NCBI RefSeq assembly: GCF_000172415.1
Contig: NZ_ABLD01000002.1
Location: forward strand, 248,001-312,000
From: Paraburkholderia graminis C4D1M
Lineage (GTDB): Bacteria > Pseudomonadota > Gammaproteobacteria > Burkholderiales > Burkholderiaceae
Length of the DNA stretch: 64,000 bases
Direction: 5' to 3'
A program made the translations under genes and the position numbers. Within the stretch, counting starts at the first letter, position 1. Each line of letters starts with the position of its first letter. Below, one piece after another: positions 17,560 through 27,081 of this stretch. The notes under the pieces are model-generated. The model ran no database searches and was not told where the DNA came from. It saw nothing but the letters and a program-made list of their open reading frames with translations.

Positions 17560-18099
17560 ATGAGAACGCTGACGCAACAGCTTACGCAGTATGCGGCTTA
17601 CCATCGCGACCGGCGCAACATCGCCACGCATTTCATCGGCATTCCGCTGATCGTGCTGGCGTTGGCGGTGCTGCTGAGCCGTCCGTCGTTTGTGCCGGGC
17701 GGGTGGCCGTTCGCGTTATCGCCGGCGTGGCTGTTGTTCGTCGCGGCCACGCTCTATTACCTCGTGCTCGACGTGCCGCTCGGTTTGATGATGGCCGTGG
17801 TGTCCGCGCTGTGCATCGCATTCGGCGAGTGGATCGCCGCGCAGTCCACGTTGGCCTGGCTCGCAACGGGTGTTGGGCTCTTCGTGATCGGCTGGGTGTT
17901 TCAGTTTATCGGGCACGTTGCCTACGAGCATCGCAAGCCGGCTTTTATCGACGATGTAATTGGGCTTCTCATCGGACCGCTGTTTGTGTTGGCCGAAGCG
18001 CTGTTCGGCATCGGCTGGCGGCCTGCATTGCGTGAGGCGATAGAACGCGAGGTAGGGCCGACGCGCATCAACGAAGACCGCGCCGCGGCACACCGATAA
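17560..18099 (+). CDS. DUF962/Mpo1-like membrane protein
   Basis: A 179-residue protein with four or five hydrophobic segments. It begins with the family signature (YAAYHRDRRNIATHFIGIPL) and has the second signature WVFQFIGHVAYEHRKPAFIDD, whose His residues with those of the first form the iron site in yeast Mpo1, a dioxygenase acting on 2-hydroxy fatty acids. The bacterial role is not certain. The ATG at 17560 follows GAGGAG. It is divergent from the Crp/Fnr regulator and converges on rarD. Confidence 0.85.
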   Translation: MRTLTQQLTQYAAYHRDRRNIATHFIGIPLIVLALAVLLSRPSFVPGGWPFALSPAWLLFVAATLYYLVLDVPLGLMMAVVSALCIAFGEWIAAQSTLAWLATGVGLFVIGWVFQFIGHVAYEHRKPAFIDDVIGLLIGPLFVLAEALFGIGWRPALREAIEREVGPTRINEDRAAAHR

Positions 18100-18148
18100 C
18101 ACGCGCCGCCTTGCCTCATGGACCGTGCGGCTTCAGTCTTTTAATCTT

Positions 18149-19039
18149 TCAGCCGAAGCGCAAGAACCGCATGCTATGCAGCGCCGTCAGCGCGACGGCG
18201 ATCCATATCGGCACATACGTGGCCAGTTGCGCGGCGCTCAACGTTTCGCCGAGCAGCGTGATCGACACCAGCACCAGCAACACCGGCTCCACGTAGCCGA
18301 GAATCCCAAACAACGCGACCGGCAACAGACGGCTTGCCGTCAGATACGAAGCCAACGCGAGCGTGCTCAGCAGGCCAAGCCCCGGCAGCAGCAGCAACCA
18401 CATGTCGATGCGCCCGGAGATAAGCGGCAACGATCCTCCGCTGACGACAAACGCGACCGCGGCCGGCAGCAACAAGATCATTTCGACGGTGAACACCGCA
18501 AGCGAATCGTATTGGATTTTGCGGCGCAACACGAAGTACGGCGGATAGCCGAGCGCAACCAGCAACGTCGGCCACGAGAATGCGCCCGTCACCCACAATT
18601 CATGACCGACGCCGACGGCCGCGCTGACGACAGCGGCCCACTGCAAGCCGTCGAGGCGCTCGCGATAGTAGAAGCGCCCGACCAGCACCATTACGAGCGG
18701 CAAGAGGAAATAGCCGAGCGACACTTCGAGCATGCGCCCATGCAGCGGCGCCCACAGAAAGACCCATAGCTGCGCGCCGAGCAGCGCGGCGGCCGCGATC
18801 ATCGCGAGGCCGAGCGTGGGTTGCGTCACCATCCGGTAAAGAAGCTGCCGCAGAATCGGCATGCGTTTGCGCAACGCGACGAGCAACAGCGCGCCAGGCA
18901 CGGTCCACACGATACGCCACGCGAAAATGTCGAGGCCGCTAAGCGGCGCGAGCAGCGTCGCGTAAGCCGACAGCAACGCGAACATCGCACAGGCGCTAAT
19001 CGATAAGGCAATGCCGCGCTTCGGCGAATAGGCGTTCAT
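18149..19039 (-). CDS. rarD: RarD-type EamA family transporter
   Basis: A 296-residue inner-membrane protein with ten predicted transmembrane segments in the two EamA repeats typical of RarD. It starts MNAYSPKRGIALSISACAMFALLSAYAT and has the RarD words FAWRIVWTVP, VSLGYFLLPLVMVLVGRFYYRERL and PLISGRIDMWLLLLPG. The longer frame to 19165 has no good start. Its substrate is not known; the family exports small metabolites. It stands alone. Confidence 0.85.
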   Translation of the reverse strand: MNAYSPKRGIALSISACAMFALLSAYATLLAPLSGLDIFAWRIVWTVPGALLLVALRKRMPILRQLLYRMVTQPTLGLAMIAAAALLGAQLWVFLWAPLHGRMLEVSLGYFLLPLVMVLVGRFYYRERLDGLQWAAVVSAAVGVGHELWVTGAFSWPTLLVALGYPPYFVLRRKIQYDSLAVFTVEMILLLPAAVAFVVSGGSLPLISGRIDMWLLLLPGLGLLSTLALASYLTASRLLPVALFGILGYVEPVLLVLVSITLLGETLSAAQLATYVPIWIAVALTALHSMRFLRFG

Positions 19040-19504
19040 TGCGCGGCCCGTCGCGCGGCATGGTGGCGCATCGCTATAGTTGTTGTCATTCGATGTGAAA
19101 GTCGGTGAGCGGCAGCGCTTACGTGCCGCTGTTTCTGCTTTTATCTGACGATGCAAGCCGGGCATTCTAGCCGGATTATCGACGTGGCATTCGCGGCATC
19201 GTTGCGCGCGTTCTGCGCTTTTTCGCGTTGCAGCGGCAAATTAATCCGTGCACATCTCGCGTCGATGAACTAGAACATAACTTCACGCGCGCGGGCGGTA
19301 ACGCCCGCGCGTCTGCATCCGCAACGCAGCACGCCGTCGCTCAAGCGCGAAACTTGCTTCGGGATCATCCTGCAGCGTTTGCAACATCCACGAGCCGGGC
19401 CGGCTTTTCCGGACCTGCTTCCTTCGCAGCACGCATCGCACACTCGCACGCGTGCCGGCGTCCCGCACGAATCCCGCAAACCGAATGTGACTACTGGAGC
19501 CAGC
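19040..19504. other. Gap upstream of egtD and rarD
   Basis: About 465 bases between the two divergent genes rarD and egtD. It must hold both promoters. Short plus-strand frames run into egtD but have no coding look. I see no repeat or clear operator. Confidence 0.4.
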
Positions 19505-20485
19505 ATGACCCAGCCAGCCATCTCGCACGACGCATCGCCAGATCTACGCTCAGCTTTCGCCGCCGACGTCCGCGCCGGCCTCACCCATTCGCCGCAGAAA
19601 GAGTTGCCCTCCAAGTATCTGTACGACGAAGTCGGCTCCGCGTTGTTCGAAGTGATCACCGTGTTGCCCGAATACGGCGTGACGCGCGCTGAAGAACGGC
19701 TGCTCGCGAAGCACGCCGCGGACATCGTCGAGCATCTGCCTCATGATGTGACGGTCGCGGAACTGGGCAGCGGCAGCGGCCGCAAAACGCGGCGCATTCT
19801 TGAAGCGCTGTGTAAAAAGCGCCCCACTTCTTACTGCCCGATTGAAATTTCGCGCAGCGCGTTGCAGTTGTGCAGGCGCGAACTGGGCGACATCGAGCGT
19901 ATTTCGATTGTCGGTTACGAACGCGATTATCTGGCCGGTCTCGCGGAAGTCAGCAAGAAGCGCGCGGCCGACGAGCGGCTACTCGTGCTGTTCCTCGGCA
20001 GTACGATCGGCAATTTCGGCCGGCTTGCGGCGACGCGTTTTCTGCGCGACATCCGCAACATGCTTGCGCCCGGCGATGCCCTTCTGCTCGGCACCGATCT
20101 CATCAAGCCGACGCCCACATTGATTGCCGCTTACGACGACGCAATCGGCGTCACCGCGTCGTTCAATCTGAATCTGCTTGCGCGCATCAATCGCGAACTG
20201 GGCGGCGATTTTCCGCTCGACGCGTTCGAGCACGTCGCGCGTTTCAATCCGGACGCGCGCAGCATCGAAATGCATTTGCGCGCGAAACGCGACGTGAGCG
20301 CGCATATCGCGGCCGCGAAGCTCACCGTCACGCTAAAGGCAGGCGAGACGATCTGGACCGAAAGCAGCCACAAATATCGCGCCGATGAAATGCCCGCGAT
20401 CGCCGACGACGCGGGCTTTGCGTGCAGCCATCAGTGGGTGGAAAACGAGTGGGGATTCGCGGAGAGCCTGTTGGTGGCGCGCTAG
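19505..20485 (+). CDS. egtD: L-histidine N-alpha-methyltransferase EgtD
   Basis: A 326-residue SAM-dependent methyltransferase that trimethylates histidine to hercynine, the first step of ergothioneine synthesis. Family words are LPSKYLYDEVGSALFE at the start, the SAM motif VAELGSGSGRKTRRIL (about residues 82-97), FLGSTIGNF, and the C-terminal WTESSHKYRADEM that helps hold histidine. I use the ATG at 19505. The partner EgtB (sulfoxide synthase), often next to egtD, is not encoded here, so ergothioneine would need egtB elsewhere. A terminator follows. Confidence 0.93.
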   Translation: MTQPAISHDASPDLRSAFAADVRAGLTHSPQKELPSKYLYDEVGSALFEVITVLPEYGVTRAEERLLAKHAADIVEHLPHDVTVAELGSGSGRKTRRILEALCKKRPTSYCPIEISRSALQLCRRELGDIERISIVGYERDYLAGLAEVSKKRAADERLLVLFLGSTIGNFGRLAATRFLRDIRNMLAPGDALLLGTDLIKPTPTLIAAYDDAIGVTASFNLNLLARINRELGGDFPLDAFEHVARFNPDARSIEMHLRAKRDVSAHIAAAKLTVTLKAGETIWTESSHKYRADEMPAIADDAGFACSHQWVENEWGFAESLLVAR

Positions 20486-20547
20486 GCCAGGCTGGGCGCT
20501 TAAGGCTTTTCATAACGCTGCGGATTTTTCAACGCAGCTAGTCGAAG

Positions 20548-20583
20548 CGGCGCGCGATGCTAAAAATCGCGCGCCGTTTTTTT
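20548..20583 (+). terminator. Rho-independent terminator after egtD
   Basis: An 11-base perfect stem, cggcgcgcgat (20548-20558) with atcgcgcgccg (20566-20576), a 7-base loop, and seven T. It separates egtD from the convergent acylphosphatase gene. Confidence 0.9.
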
Positions 20584-20618
20584 GCGTCAGACGGCGCCGC
20601 GGTTGAGCCTCTTACCGC

Positions 20619-20912
20619 TCAGTGCTGCTCGAAACGCTCGTAGCGTTTTTCCGTCGCGCGTTCTTCGCCGCTCACTTCGGTCACGCGCGCGGCCGGCGGC
20701 CCGTGCCGCAGCCACGACAGCATCCGGTCGACCTGATTCGCCGCGCCCTGCAACATGGCTTCGACGGAGCCGTCCTCGAGATTCGCCACCCATCCCTTGA
20801 TGCCGAGCGCGTGCGCCTGGCGCACCGTCGCGTGACGAAAGCCGACGCCCTGCACGGTGCCGCGCACGCGCACGTAATACGTTTCGATCCGCTCATCCAG
20901 ATCCGGGGCCAT
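20619..20912 (-). CDS. acyP: Acylphosphatase
   Basis: A 97-residue enzyme that hydrolyses acyl phosphates. The catalytic loop is RGTVQGVGFR, whose last Arg binds phosphate, and the catalytic Asn is in KGWVANLEDGSVEA. Length is normal. It converges with egtD and diverges from hpnA with about 125 bases between. Confidence 0.95.
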   Translation of the reverse strand: MAPDLDERIETYYVRVRGTVQGVGFRHATVRQAHALGIKGWVANLEDGSVEAMLQGAANQVDRMLSWLRHGPPAARVTEVSGEERATEKRYERFEQH

Positions 20913-21037
20913 GCCGTTCTCTCCTCACAATCTTTCAAGCCGGCATTCTAGTCGGGTCGCGGCGACCCTGCTTGGGCGACAGCGGCCGCGCGCGCCACGT
21001 ACAATCCCCCGACTGTCACGCAGGAAACGGAAACAGA

Positions 21038-22048
21038 ATGACCGAACAGAATCGCGATTTCGTGCTCGTGACCGGCGCATCCGGCTTCGTCGGGTCGTCG
21101 GTGGCGCGCATCGCGCAACAGAAGGGCTTCAAAGTGCGCGTGCTGGTGCGCGCCACCAGTCCACGGCAAAACGTCGAATCGCTCGACGCGGAAATCGTCG
21201 TCGGCGATATGCGAGACGAAGCGTCGATGCGCAACGCGCTGCGCGGCGTGCGCTACCTGCTGCACGTCGCCGCGGATTACCGGCTGTGGGCGCCTGACCC
21301 GAGCGAGATCGAGCGCTCGAATCTGGAAGGCACCGAGGCCACCATGCGCGCGGCGTTGAAGGAAGGCGTCGAACGCATCGTGTACACGAGCAGCGTGGCG
21401 ACGCTCAAGGTGACCAACTCCGGCAATTCCGCGGACGAAACCTCGCCGCTCAAAGCCGATCAGGCCATCGGCGTGTATAAGCGCAGCAAGGTGCTGGCCG
21501 AGCGCGCGGTCGAGCGCATGATCGCCCAAGACGGGCTGCCGGCTGTGATCGTCAATCCGTCCACGCCGATCGGTCCGCGCGACGTGAAGCCGACGCCGAC
21601 CGGACGCATCATCGTCGAGGCGGCGCTCGGCAAGATTCCCGCTTTCGTGGACACCGGCCTGAATCTCGTGCACGTCGACGATGTCGCCGCAGGCCACTTT
21701 CTCGCGCTCGAACGCGGCAAGATCGGCGAACGCTATATTCTCGGCGGCGAAAATCTGCCGCTTCAGCAGATGCTCGCGGACATCGCGGCGCTGACCGGCC
21801 GCAAGGCGCCCACCATCAGCTTGCCGCGCTGGCCGCTTTATCCGCTTGCCGTGGGCGCGGAAGCCGTCGCCAGGTTCACGAAGCGCGAACCGTTCGTGAC
21901 CGTCGACGGACTGAAGATGTCGAAGAACAAAATGTATTTCAGTTCCGCGAAGGCCGAGCGCGAACTCGGTTATCGAGCCCGGCCGTATCGCGAGGGTTTG
22001 AGCGATGCGCTCGAATGGTTCCGGCAGGCCGGCTATCTGAAGCCGTAG
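21038..22048 (+). CDS. hpnA: Hopanoid-associated sugar epimerase HpnA
   Basis: A 336-residue NAD-dependent epimerase/dehydratase. The Rossmann motif is VTGASGFVGSSVARIA (residues 9-24), the active site is TSSVATL with the YKRSK Tyr-Lys pair, and the family word NPSTPIGPRDVKPTPTGRII is present. HpnA homologues occur in most hopanoid clusters, and a role in making or modifying the side-chain sugar is proposed. ATG at 21038. It is the first gene of the hopanoid locus spanning to 36519. Confidence 0.93.
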   Translation: MTEQNRDFVLVTGASGFVGSSVARIAQQKGFKVRVLVRATSPRQNVESLDAEIVVGDMRDEASMRNALRGVRYLLHVAADYRLWAPDPSEIERSNLEGTEATMRAALKEGVERIVYTSSVATLKVTNSGNSADETSPLKADQAIGVYKRSKVLAERAVERMIAQDGLPAVIVNPSTPIGPRDVKPTPTGRIIVEAALGKIPAFVDTGLNLVHVDDVAAGHFLALERGKIGERYILGGENLPLQQMLADIAALTGRKAPTISLPRWPLYPLAVGAEAVARFTKREPFVTVDGLKMSKNKMYFSSAKAERELGYRARPYREGLSDALEWFRQAGYLKP

Positions 22049-22141
22049 CACAAGCATTTTGTTACAACGTCGCTGTGGTTGCGAAAGGTAAAAGCCTGCG
22101 CGCAGCAGTTAAAATCGTGGGTCTTATCAGAGAAACCTCGC

Positions 22142-22684
22142 ATGAATCTTCACGAACAGCTCGGCGCGCTGGAAGTGGGCGTCGATCAGCTCATTCAGGC
22201 TGTCGTGGCCCCGCCGGCCGAGAATATCCCCGAGACACGCAACGAGAACGCCGCGCATGAGGTGGCGGAGCAGGCTGCGTCCGTAGCGGACGAAGCGCAA
22301 GCAGAAGCGGTTGACGCGGAAGTTGATGTTGCGGTGAACGAAGCCGCCGCAGAGCCGGTTCCGCCCACGCTCGAAATCAATCGTCCGGCGCAGAACGAAA
22401 TCACCATGACGATCGGCGGTCAGACCGTCGCGCTGCGTGCCGAGCAGATCGGACAACTGATCGAGGAACTGTCGAACGCGCGCGCGTCGATGACGCCGGA
22501 GCCGCCGCCAGGCATTCCGCCGGGCTGGCGTTTCGTGTCGACGAAGAATCCGGTCATGGCCGTGCAGAAGCAGTCGAACGGCGACCGTCTGCTGGTCATG
22601 CGCCATACCGGTCACGGTTGGGTGCCGTTCACTTTTTCGCCGGATATGGTGATTCAGCTTTATATGCTGCTGACCAAGGGCTAA
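22142..22684 (+). CDS. Conserved hypothetical protein
   Basis: A 180-residue soluble protein. Residues 1-75 are an acidic, Ala/Glu/Val-rich, likely disordered or helical stretch. The C-terminal half is ordered: NEITMTIGGQTVALRAEQIGQLIEELSNARA, then PPGWRFVSTKNPVMAVQKQSNGDRLLVMRHTGHGWVPFTFSPDMVIQLYMLL. I do not recognise a domain. It is followed by a strong terminator and lies between hpnA and hpnB on the hpnA strand, about 95 bases after hpnA, so it could share the transcript. Confidence 0.7.
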   Translation: MNLHEQLGALEVGVDQLIQAVVAPPAENIPETRNENAAHEVAEQAASVADEAQAEAVDAEVDVAVNEAAAEPVPPTLEINRPAQNEITMTIGGQTVALRAEQIGQLIEELSNARASMTPEPPPGIPPGWRFVSTKNPVMAVQKQSNGDRLLVMRHTGHGWVPFTFSPDMVIQLYMLLTKG

Positions 22685-22690
22685 ATGACG

Positions 22691-22716
22691 AAGCGGCGCG
22701 TGTGCGCCGCTTTTTC
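22691..22716 (+). terminator. Rho-independent terminator
   Basis: Stem aagcggcgc (22691-22699) with gcgccgctt (22704-22712), a 4-base loop and a T-run. It closes the hpnA-side transcript seven bases after the hypothetical gene. Confidence 0.88.
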
Positions 22717-22765
22717 GTTACCGCCCTGCACTGCTTCGTGCGGCCCGATGCGGGCCGCACCCATC

Positions 22766-23947
22766 TCAACGTTCCTGCACCGGCGCCTGAACCCGCGCCT
22801 TCCATTGCCCGCCTTTCCCGCGCCAGTAGCGCACCGCCGACGCGAACGTCGCGCCGACATAAAACAGCGCGATGAGCGGCAGAAACGGCGCCCACAGCGG
22901 CGAGCGACGGTAATAGCTGAGCATCGGCGCATACGCGCAGCACATGGCCGCCCAGGCGAGCCATGCGGGCCAGCCGGTCGGCCCGAGCACCAGCGCGGCG
23001 ACGGGTGGCACGAGGTAGATGACCGTCATGCCGGCGAGCGTGCCCGCGAGCAGCACCGGCGAATAATGCAGTTGCGTGAACGCTGTGCGCGCAATCATAT
23101 TCCAGATGTCGCGCCAACTGTCGTAAGGACGCAGCGACACGCTGCGCGCCGCCACGTCGAGCCGGATTGCGTGACGCCCGGCGCCGCGATGTTTGATGCG
23201 CGCGGCCAGACTGCAATCGTCGATCAATTCAGCGCGGATCGATTCGATGCCGCCCGCTTCCTCGAGCGCGCTGCGGCGCACGAGCATGCAGCCGCCCGCC
23301 GCGGCCGCCGTGCGATTACGCGGGTTATTGACCCACGCGAACGGGTACAGCTTCGCGAAGAAGAACACGAAGGCCGGAATCAGCGCCTTCTCCCAGAACG
23401 AATCGCAGCGCAGGCGGACCATCAGCGAGACCAGGTCGCGGCTTTCGACGTCGGCGCGGGTCACGAGTTGCGTGACGGCGTCGGGCGGATGACCGATATC
23501 AGCGTCGGTCAGCAGCAGAAAATCCGCGGGCAAGCCGAGCGTGCGCACCGCCTCGATGCCTTGCGACTGCGCCCACACCTTGCCCGACCAGCCCGGCGGC
23601 AACGGCTTCGCGCTCAGCACGGTCAGGCGGTCCGGGCATTGCAGCTGCAATGCCGCCGCGCGGGCGGCGTCGGCGGTGCCGTCGGTGCTGTGATCGTCGA
23701 CGACGATCACGTGAAACTCGCCGGGGTAGTCCTGCTCCAGCAGCGTCGTGACGGCTTCGGCAATGACGTCGACTTCATTGCGGGCGGGCACCACGGCGGC
23801 CACCGCGGGCCACGCGTCGCGCGGCGCGGGCGTGAGCGGCGCGGCCGGCCGCGCGCGCCAGAAGCCGCCCCGAGCGAACAGCAGCACGGCCCAAATTAGC
23901 AGGGACAAACAGGAGAGAAAAAACAGAATTACCGCCACCAGGCCCAT
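22766..23947 (-). CDS. hpnB: Hopene-associated glycosyltransferase HpnB
   Basis: A 393-residue family 2 glycosyltransferase. An N-terminal membrane anchor (residues 4-25) is followed by VVPARNEVDVI, IVVDDHSTDGT and LLTDADIGHPP (the Asp-x-Asp-type metal site), and then several membrane segments to the end. That anchored-GT2 layout is typical of HpnB. The acceptor is thought to be a hopanoid or its side chain; experimental proof is thin. It is convergent to the hpnA transcript. No T-rich terminator is clear on its side, although a GC-rich hairpin lies near 22738-22760. Confidence 0.9.
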   Translation of the reverse strand: MGLVAVILFFLSCLSLLIWAVLLFARGGFWRARPAAPLTPAPRDAWPAVAAVVPARNEVDVIAEAVTTLLEQDYPGEFHVIVVDDHSTDGTADAARAAALQLQCPDRLTVLSAKPLPPGWSGKVWAQSQGIEAVRTLGLPADFLLLTDADIGHPPDAVTQLVTRADVESRDLVSLMVRLRCDSFWEKALIPAFVFFFAKLYPFAWVNNPRNRTAAAAGGCMLVRRSALEEAGGIESIRAELIDDCSLAARIKHRGAGRHAIRLDVAARSVSLRPYDSWRDIWNMIARTAFTQLHYSPVLLAGTLAGMTVIYLVPPVAALVLGPTGWPAWLAWAAMCCAYAPMLSYYRRSPLWAPFLPLIALFYVGATFASAVRYWRGKGGQWKARVQAPVQER

Positions 23948-24288
23948 TAAGCGTTACCCTCGATTTCCAGCAAGCGTCGCAATCATTTTTAATGTGGGCG
24001 CGAAGCGCTCCACGGGACGACGTAGTTTAAGGGTTCCGCCAAAGCGATGCAGCGTGCAATTATTGCCGCCCGAATTATCGGCGCGCCGATTGAAAGTGCC
24101 GCGTGCGCCCAACACTGTGGCGGGGCCGCCAAAGCAAAGCTGGCCTGATAGCGTTAGAATGCGCGTTTGGTTTTGCTGTACCCGGCACGTCGCCGGAGCT
24201 CAAGACGCTAACTAATTAGATGGTCGCGGCGATAAAGTCAGAATTTCCGGCTTCTTCGAAACCCGCGTCAGTCGGAGTCCGCCAACAT
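23948..24288. other. Divergent promoter gap between hpnB and ispH
   Basis: About 340 bases between the two gene starts, holding both promoters. A GGAG stretch (24274-24277) about a dozen bases before the IspH ATG at 24289 is a plausible ribosome site. I see no repeat or further gene. Confidence 0.4.
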
Positions 24289-25233
24289 ATGCGAGTCATC
24301 CTTGCCCAACCCCGCGGCTTTTGCGCGGGCGTTGTTCGTGCAATCGAGATTGTCGATCGGGCGCTGCAGCAGCACGGCGCGCCCGTGTACGTGCGCCACG
24401 AAATTGTCCACAATCGCCACGTGGTCGACAATCTGCGTCAGAAAGGCGCGCGTTTCGTCGAAGAACTCGATGAAGTGCCCCAAGGCGCCGTGGCGATTTT
24501 CAGCGCGCATGGCGTCGCCCAAACGGTCGAACGCGACGCGGAAGCGCGCGGCCTCGACGTGCTGGACGCGACCTGCCCGCTCGTCACCAAGGTTCACGTG
24601 CAGGGGCGCCAATATGTGGCCGCCGGGCGCACGCTGATCCTGATCGGCCATGCCGGGCATCCGGAAGTGGAAGGCACGATCGGCCAGATTCCGGGCAAGG
24701 TCCTGCTGGTGCAGAGCGAAGCGGAGGTCGAGCATCTGAACCTGCCGGTCGATACGCCGCTCGCCTATGTCACGCAAACCACGCTGTCGGTGGACGACAC
24801 GCGCGGCATTATCGACGCGCTGCTGCGCCGGTTTAACGACATCGTCGGACCGGACACGCGCGACATCTGCTACGCGACGCAAAACCGCCAGGCCGCGGTG
24901 CGCGAGTTGAGCAAGCAGGTCGACGTATTGCTGGTGGTGGGCGCAACCAATAGCTCGAACTCGAACCGGCTGCGCGAAATCGGCAGCGAAAGCGGCGTGG
25001 CGAGCTATCTCGTCGCCGACGGTTCGGAGGTGAAGCAGGAATGGTTTGCGAATGCGCAGACCATCGGCATCACGGCCGGCGCTTCGGCGCCGGAAGAAAT
25101 GGTCAAGAACGTAATTGATGCGCTGAGCGCAATGGGGCCCGTCGACGTCACGACAATGGCGGGCCGTGAAGAGAAAGTCGAATTCAAGTTGCCATCGAAG
25201 CTGATGCAACCACTCGCGGCACGCGAAGTTTAA
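24289..25233 (+). CDS. ispH: 4-hydroxy-3-methylbut-2-enyl diphosphate reductase (IspH/LytB)
   Basis: A 314-residue iron-sulfur reductase, the last enzyme of the MEP pathway, giving IPP and DMAPP. The three cluster Cys are visible: Cys12 in [21 protein letters not shown] near 96, and [10 protein letters not shown] near 195, with the SNSNRL substrate motif. I start at MRVILAQP (ATG 24289), which matches normal length; the frame also runs from 24220. It is followed ten bases later by hpnH, and its stop overlaps the hpnH ribosome site, so precursor supply and hopanoid modification are co-expressed. Many Burkholderia have a second ispH elsewhere. Confidence 0.94.
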   Translation: MRVILAQPRGFCAGVVRAIEIVDRALQQHGAPVYVRHEIVHNRHVVDNLRQKGARFVEELDEVPQGAVAIFSAHGVAQTVERDAEARGLDVLDATCPLVTKVHVQGRQYVAAGRTLILIGHAGHPEVEGTIGQIPGKVLLVQSEAEVEHLNLPVDTPLAYVTQTTLSVDDTRGIIDALLRRFNDIVGPDTRDICYATQNRQAAVRELSKQVDVLLVVGATNSSNSNRLREIGSESGVASYLVADGSEVKQEWFANAQTIGITAGASAPEEMVKNVIDALSAMGPVDVTTMAGREEKVEFKLPSKLMQPLAAREV

Positions 25234-25243
25234 GGAGGACGTC

Positions 25244-26398
25244 TTGTCTATTCCGCTGCTACAGAAAGTCCGGGTCGGCGCATACATCATGCGTCAGCAC
25301 CTTTCCGGCAACAAACGCTACCCGCTCGCACTGATGCTGGAGCCGCTGTTCCGCTGCAATCTCGCCTGCAATGGCTGCGGCAAGATCGATTATCCGGACC
25401 CCATCCTGAATCAGCGTCTGTCGCTGGAAGAATGTCTTGGCGCAGTCGACGAATGCGGCGCGCCGGTGGTGTCGATTGCAGGCGGCGAGCCGCTCCTGCA
25501 CAAGGAAATGCCGCAGATCGTCAAGGGCATCATCGCGCGCAAGAAGTTCGTGTACCTGTGCACGAACGCGCTGCTGATGGAAAAGAAGATGGACGACTAC
25601 GAGCCGAATCCGTACTTCGTCTGGTCGGTTCACCTGGATGGCGATCAGCAGATGCATGACCATTCGGTGTCGCAAGACGGCGTGTACGACAAGGCGGTCG
25701 CGGCCATCAAGGAAGCGAAGCGCCGCGGTTTCCGCGTCAACATCAACTGCACGCTGTTCAACGACGCCGTGCCGGAGCGCGTGGCCGCGTTCTTCGACAC
25801 GGTCGGGCCGATGGGCGTGGACGGCATCACCGTGTCGCCGGGCTATGCGTATGAGCGCGCGCCGGATCAGCAGCACTTCCTGAACCGCGACAAGACCAAG
25901 CATCTGTTCCGCGAGATTTTCAAGCGCGGCAACAACGGCAAGAACTGGTCGTTCAGCCAGTCGGCCATGTTCCTCGACTTCCTCGCCGGCAACCAGACGT
26001 ACGAATGCACGCCGTGGGGCAACCCGGCGCGCACGGTGTTCGGCTGGCAGAAGCCGTGCTACCTGGTCGGCGAAGGCTACGTGAAGACCTTCAAGGAATT
26101 GATGGAAACCACGGACTGGGACAAGTACGGCACGGGCAACTACGAAAAGTGCGCCGACTGCATGGTCCACTGCGGTTTCGAAGCGACGGCCGTGATGGAT
26201 ACGGTTGCGCATCCGCTGAAGGCGCTCAAGGTGAGCTTGCGCGGCCCGAAGACGAGCGGTGCTTTCACCAAAGACATTCCTTTGGACAAGCAGCGCCCGG
26301 CCGAGTACGTGTTCTCGCGCCACGTCGAGATCAAGCTGGAAGAGATCAAGGTGGCGGGCAAGGGCAAGAAGGTGCAGACGGCTACGGCTGCGCACTGA
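25244..26398 (+). CDS. hpnH: Adenosyl-hopene transferase HpnH (radical SAM)
   Basis: A 384-residue radical SAM enzyme that joins adenosine to diploptene, the first side-chain step of extended hopanoids. The 4Fe-4S motif is CNLACNGC (about residues 38-45) followed by IAGGEPLLH. C-terminal cysteines (YEKCADCMVHCGF) are characteristic of HpnH and may bind a second metal. The start is TTG at 25244 with TAAGGAGG just before. It is translationally close to ispH and ends in a strong terminator. Confidence 0.96.
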   Translation: MSIPLLQKVRVGAYIMRQHLSGNKRYPLALMLEPLFRCNLACNGCGKIDYPDPILNQRLSLEECLGAVDECGAPVVSIAGGEPLLHKEMPQIVKGIIARKKFVYLCTNALLMEKKMDDYEPNPYFVWSVHLDGDQQMHDHSVSQDGVYDKAVAAIKEAKRRGFRVNINCTLFNDAVPERVAAFFDTVGPMGVDGITVSPGYAYERAPDQQHFLNRDKTKHLFREIFKRGNNGKNWSFSQSAMFLDFLAGNQTYECTPWGNPARTVFGWQKPCYLVGEGYVKTFKELMETTDWDKYGTGNYEKCADCMVHCGFEATAVMDTVAHPLKALKVSLRGPKTSGAFTKDIPLDKQRPAEYVFSRHVEIKLEEIKVAGKGKKVQTATAAH

Positions 26399-26413
26399 GC
26401 GTTGGATCGAATA

Positions 26414-26450
26414 AAAAAGCGCGGTGGCTTTAGAGGCCACCGCGCTTTTT
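26414..26450. terminator. Rho-independent terminator between hpnH and hpnM (works both ways)
   Basis: A 15-base perfect stem (26414-26428 with 26436-26450, core gcgcggtggc) whose arms begin in A-run and end in T-run, so it can end transcription of hpnH from the left and of hpnM from the right. Confidence 0.92.
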
Positions 26451-26475
26451 CTTTGCAGCTTTCTTTGCAGTGCAG

Positions 26476-27081
26476 TTATCCCGCGCTGCGCGCGTTATGC
26501 GCGGTCAGGAACTTGATCAATCCGTCGACGCCGCCTTTGGCCAGTTGATCGGCGAACTGCGTCTGATACACCTGGATCAGCCACGCGCCCATCATGTTGA
26601 TGTCGTAGATCTTCCAGCCGGACGGTCCCTTGGTCAGCCGGTAGTCGATTGCGTCATCGCCGCCATTGCTGAGCACGTGCGATTGCACGACGATGTCTTT
26701 TGCGCCGCCCGGCGCGTTGACCGGCAGAAACTTGAACTTCACGTCCTGATCGCGCAACTGCGAAAGCGACGAAGCATAAGTGCGCACGAGCAACAGCGTG
26801 AACTGCTCGTACAGTTGCTTCTGCTGTTCGGGCGTCGCGGTGCTCCAGGCCTTACCCACCGCGATACGCGTGGTGCGCTGAAAGTCGGTTGCCGGCACGA
26901 AGCGCGTCTCGACCAGTTGCGTGATCTTCGACATATCGCCGCCGCGTGCCTGCGGATCGGCCTTCATTGCCGAGACCGTGCCTTCGACGGCACTTTTTAC
27001 CACGGCGTCGGGCGCAGTTTGCGCATAGGCAGCCGTCGACACAACGGCCGCAGCCAGAAAAGCAGATAGATAACGTTTCAT
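26476..27081 (-). CDS. hpnM: Hopanoid-associated MlaC/Ttg2D-like periplasmic protein HpnM
   Basis: A 201-residue protein with a signal peptide (MKRYLSAFLAAAVVSTAAYA, cleavage before QTAP). The mature part is MlaC/Ttg2D-like (FVPATDFQRTTRIAVGKAWSTATPEQQKQLYEQFTLLLVRTYAS, then GWKIYDINMMGAWLIQVYQTQFADQL). MlaC proteins carry phospholipids across the periplasm; HpnM is the version in hopanoid clusters, presumably for hopanoids or lipids. It is divergent from hpnN. I use the internal ATG because it starts the signal peptide; an ATG 12 bases upstream also exists. Confidence 0.92.
   Translation of the reverse strand: MKRYLSAFLAAAVVSTAAYAQTAPDAVVKSAVEGTVSAMKADPQARGGDMSKITQLVETRFVPATDFQRTTRIAVGKAWSTATPEQQKQLYEQFTLLLVRTYASSLSQLRDQDVKFKFLPVNAPGGAKDIVVQSHVLSNGGDDAIDYRLTKGPSGWKIYDINMMGAWLIQVYQTQFADQLAKGGVDGLIKFLTAHNARSAG

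Noticed and set aside
22738..22760. Terminator for hpnB
   Set aside because: A strong GC hairpin is present, but there is no T-run on the hpnB side, so I leave it as unproved.
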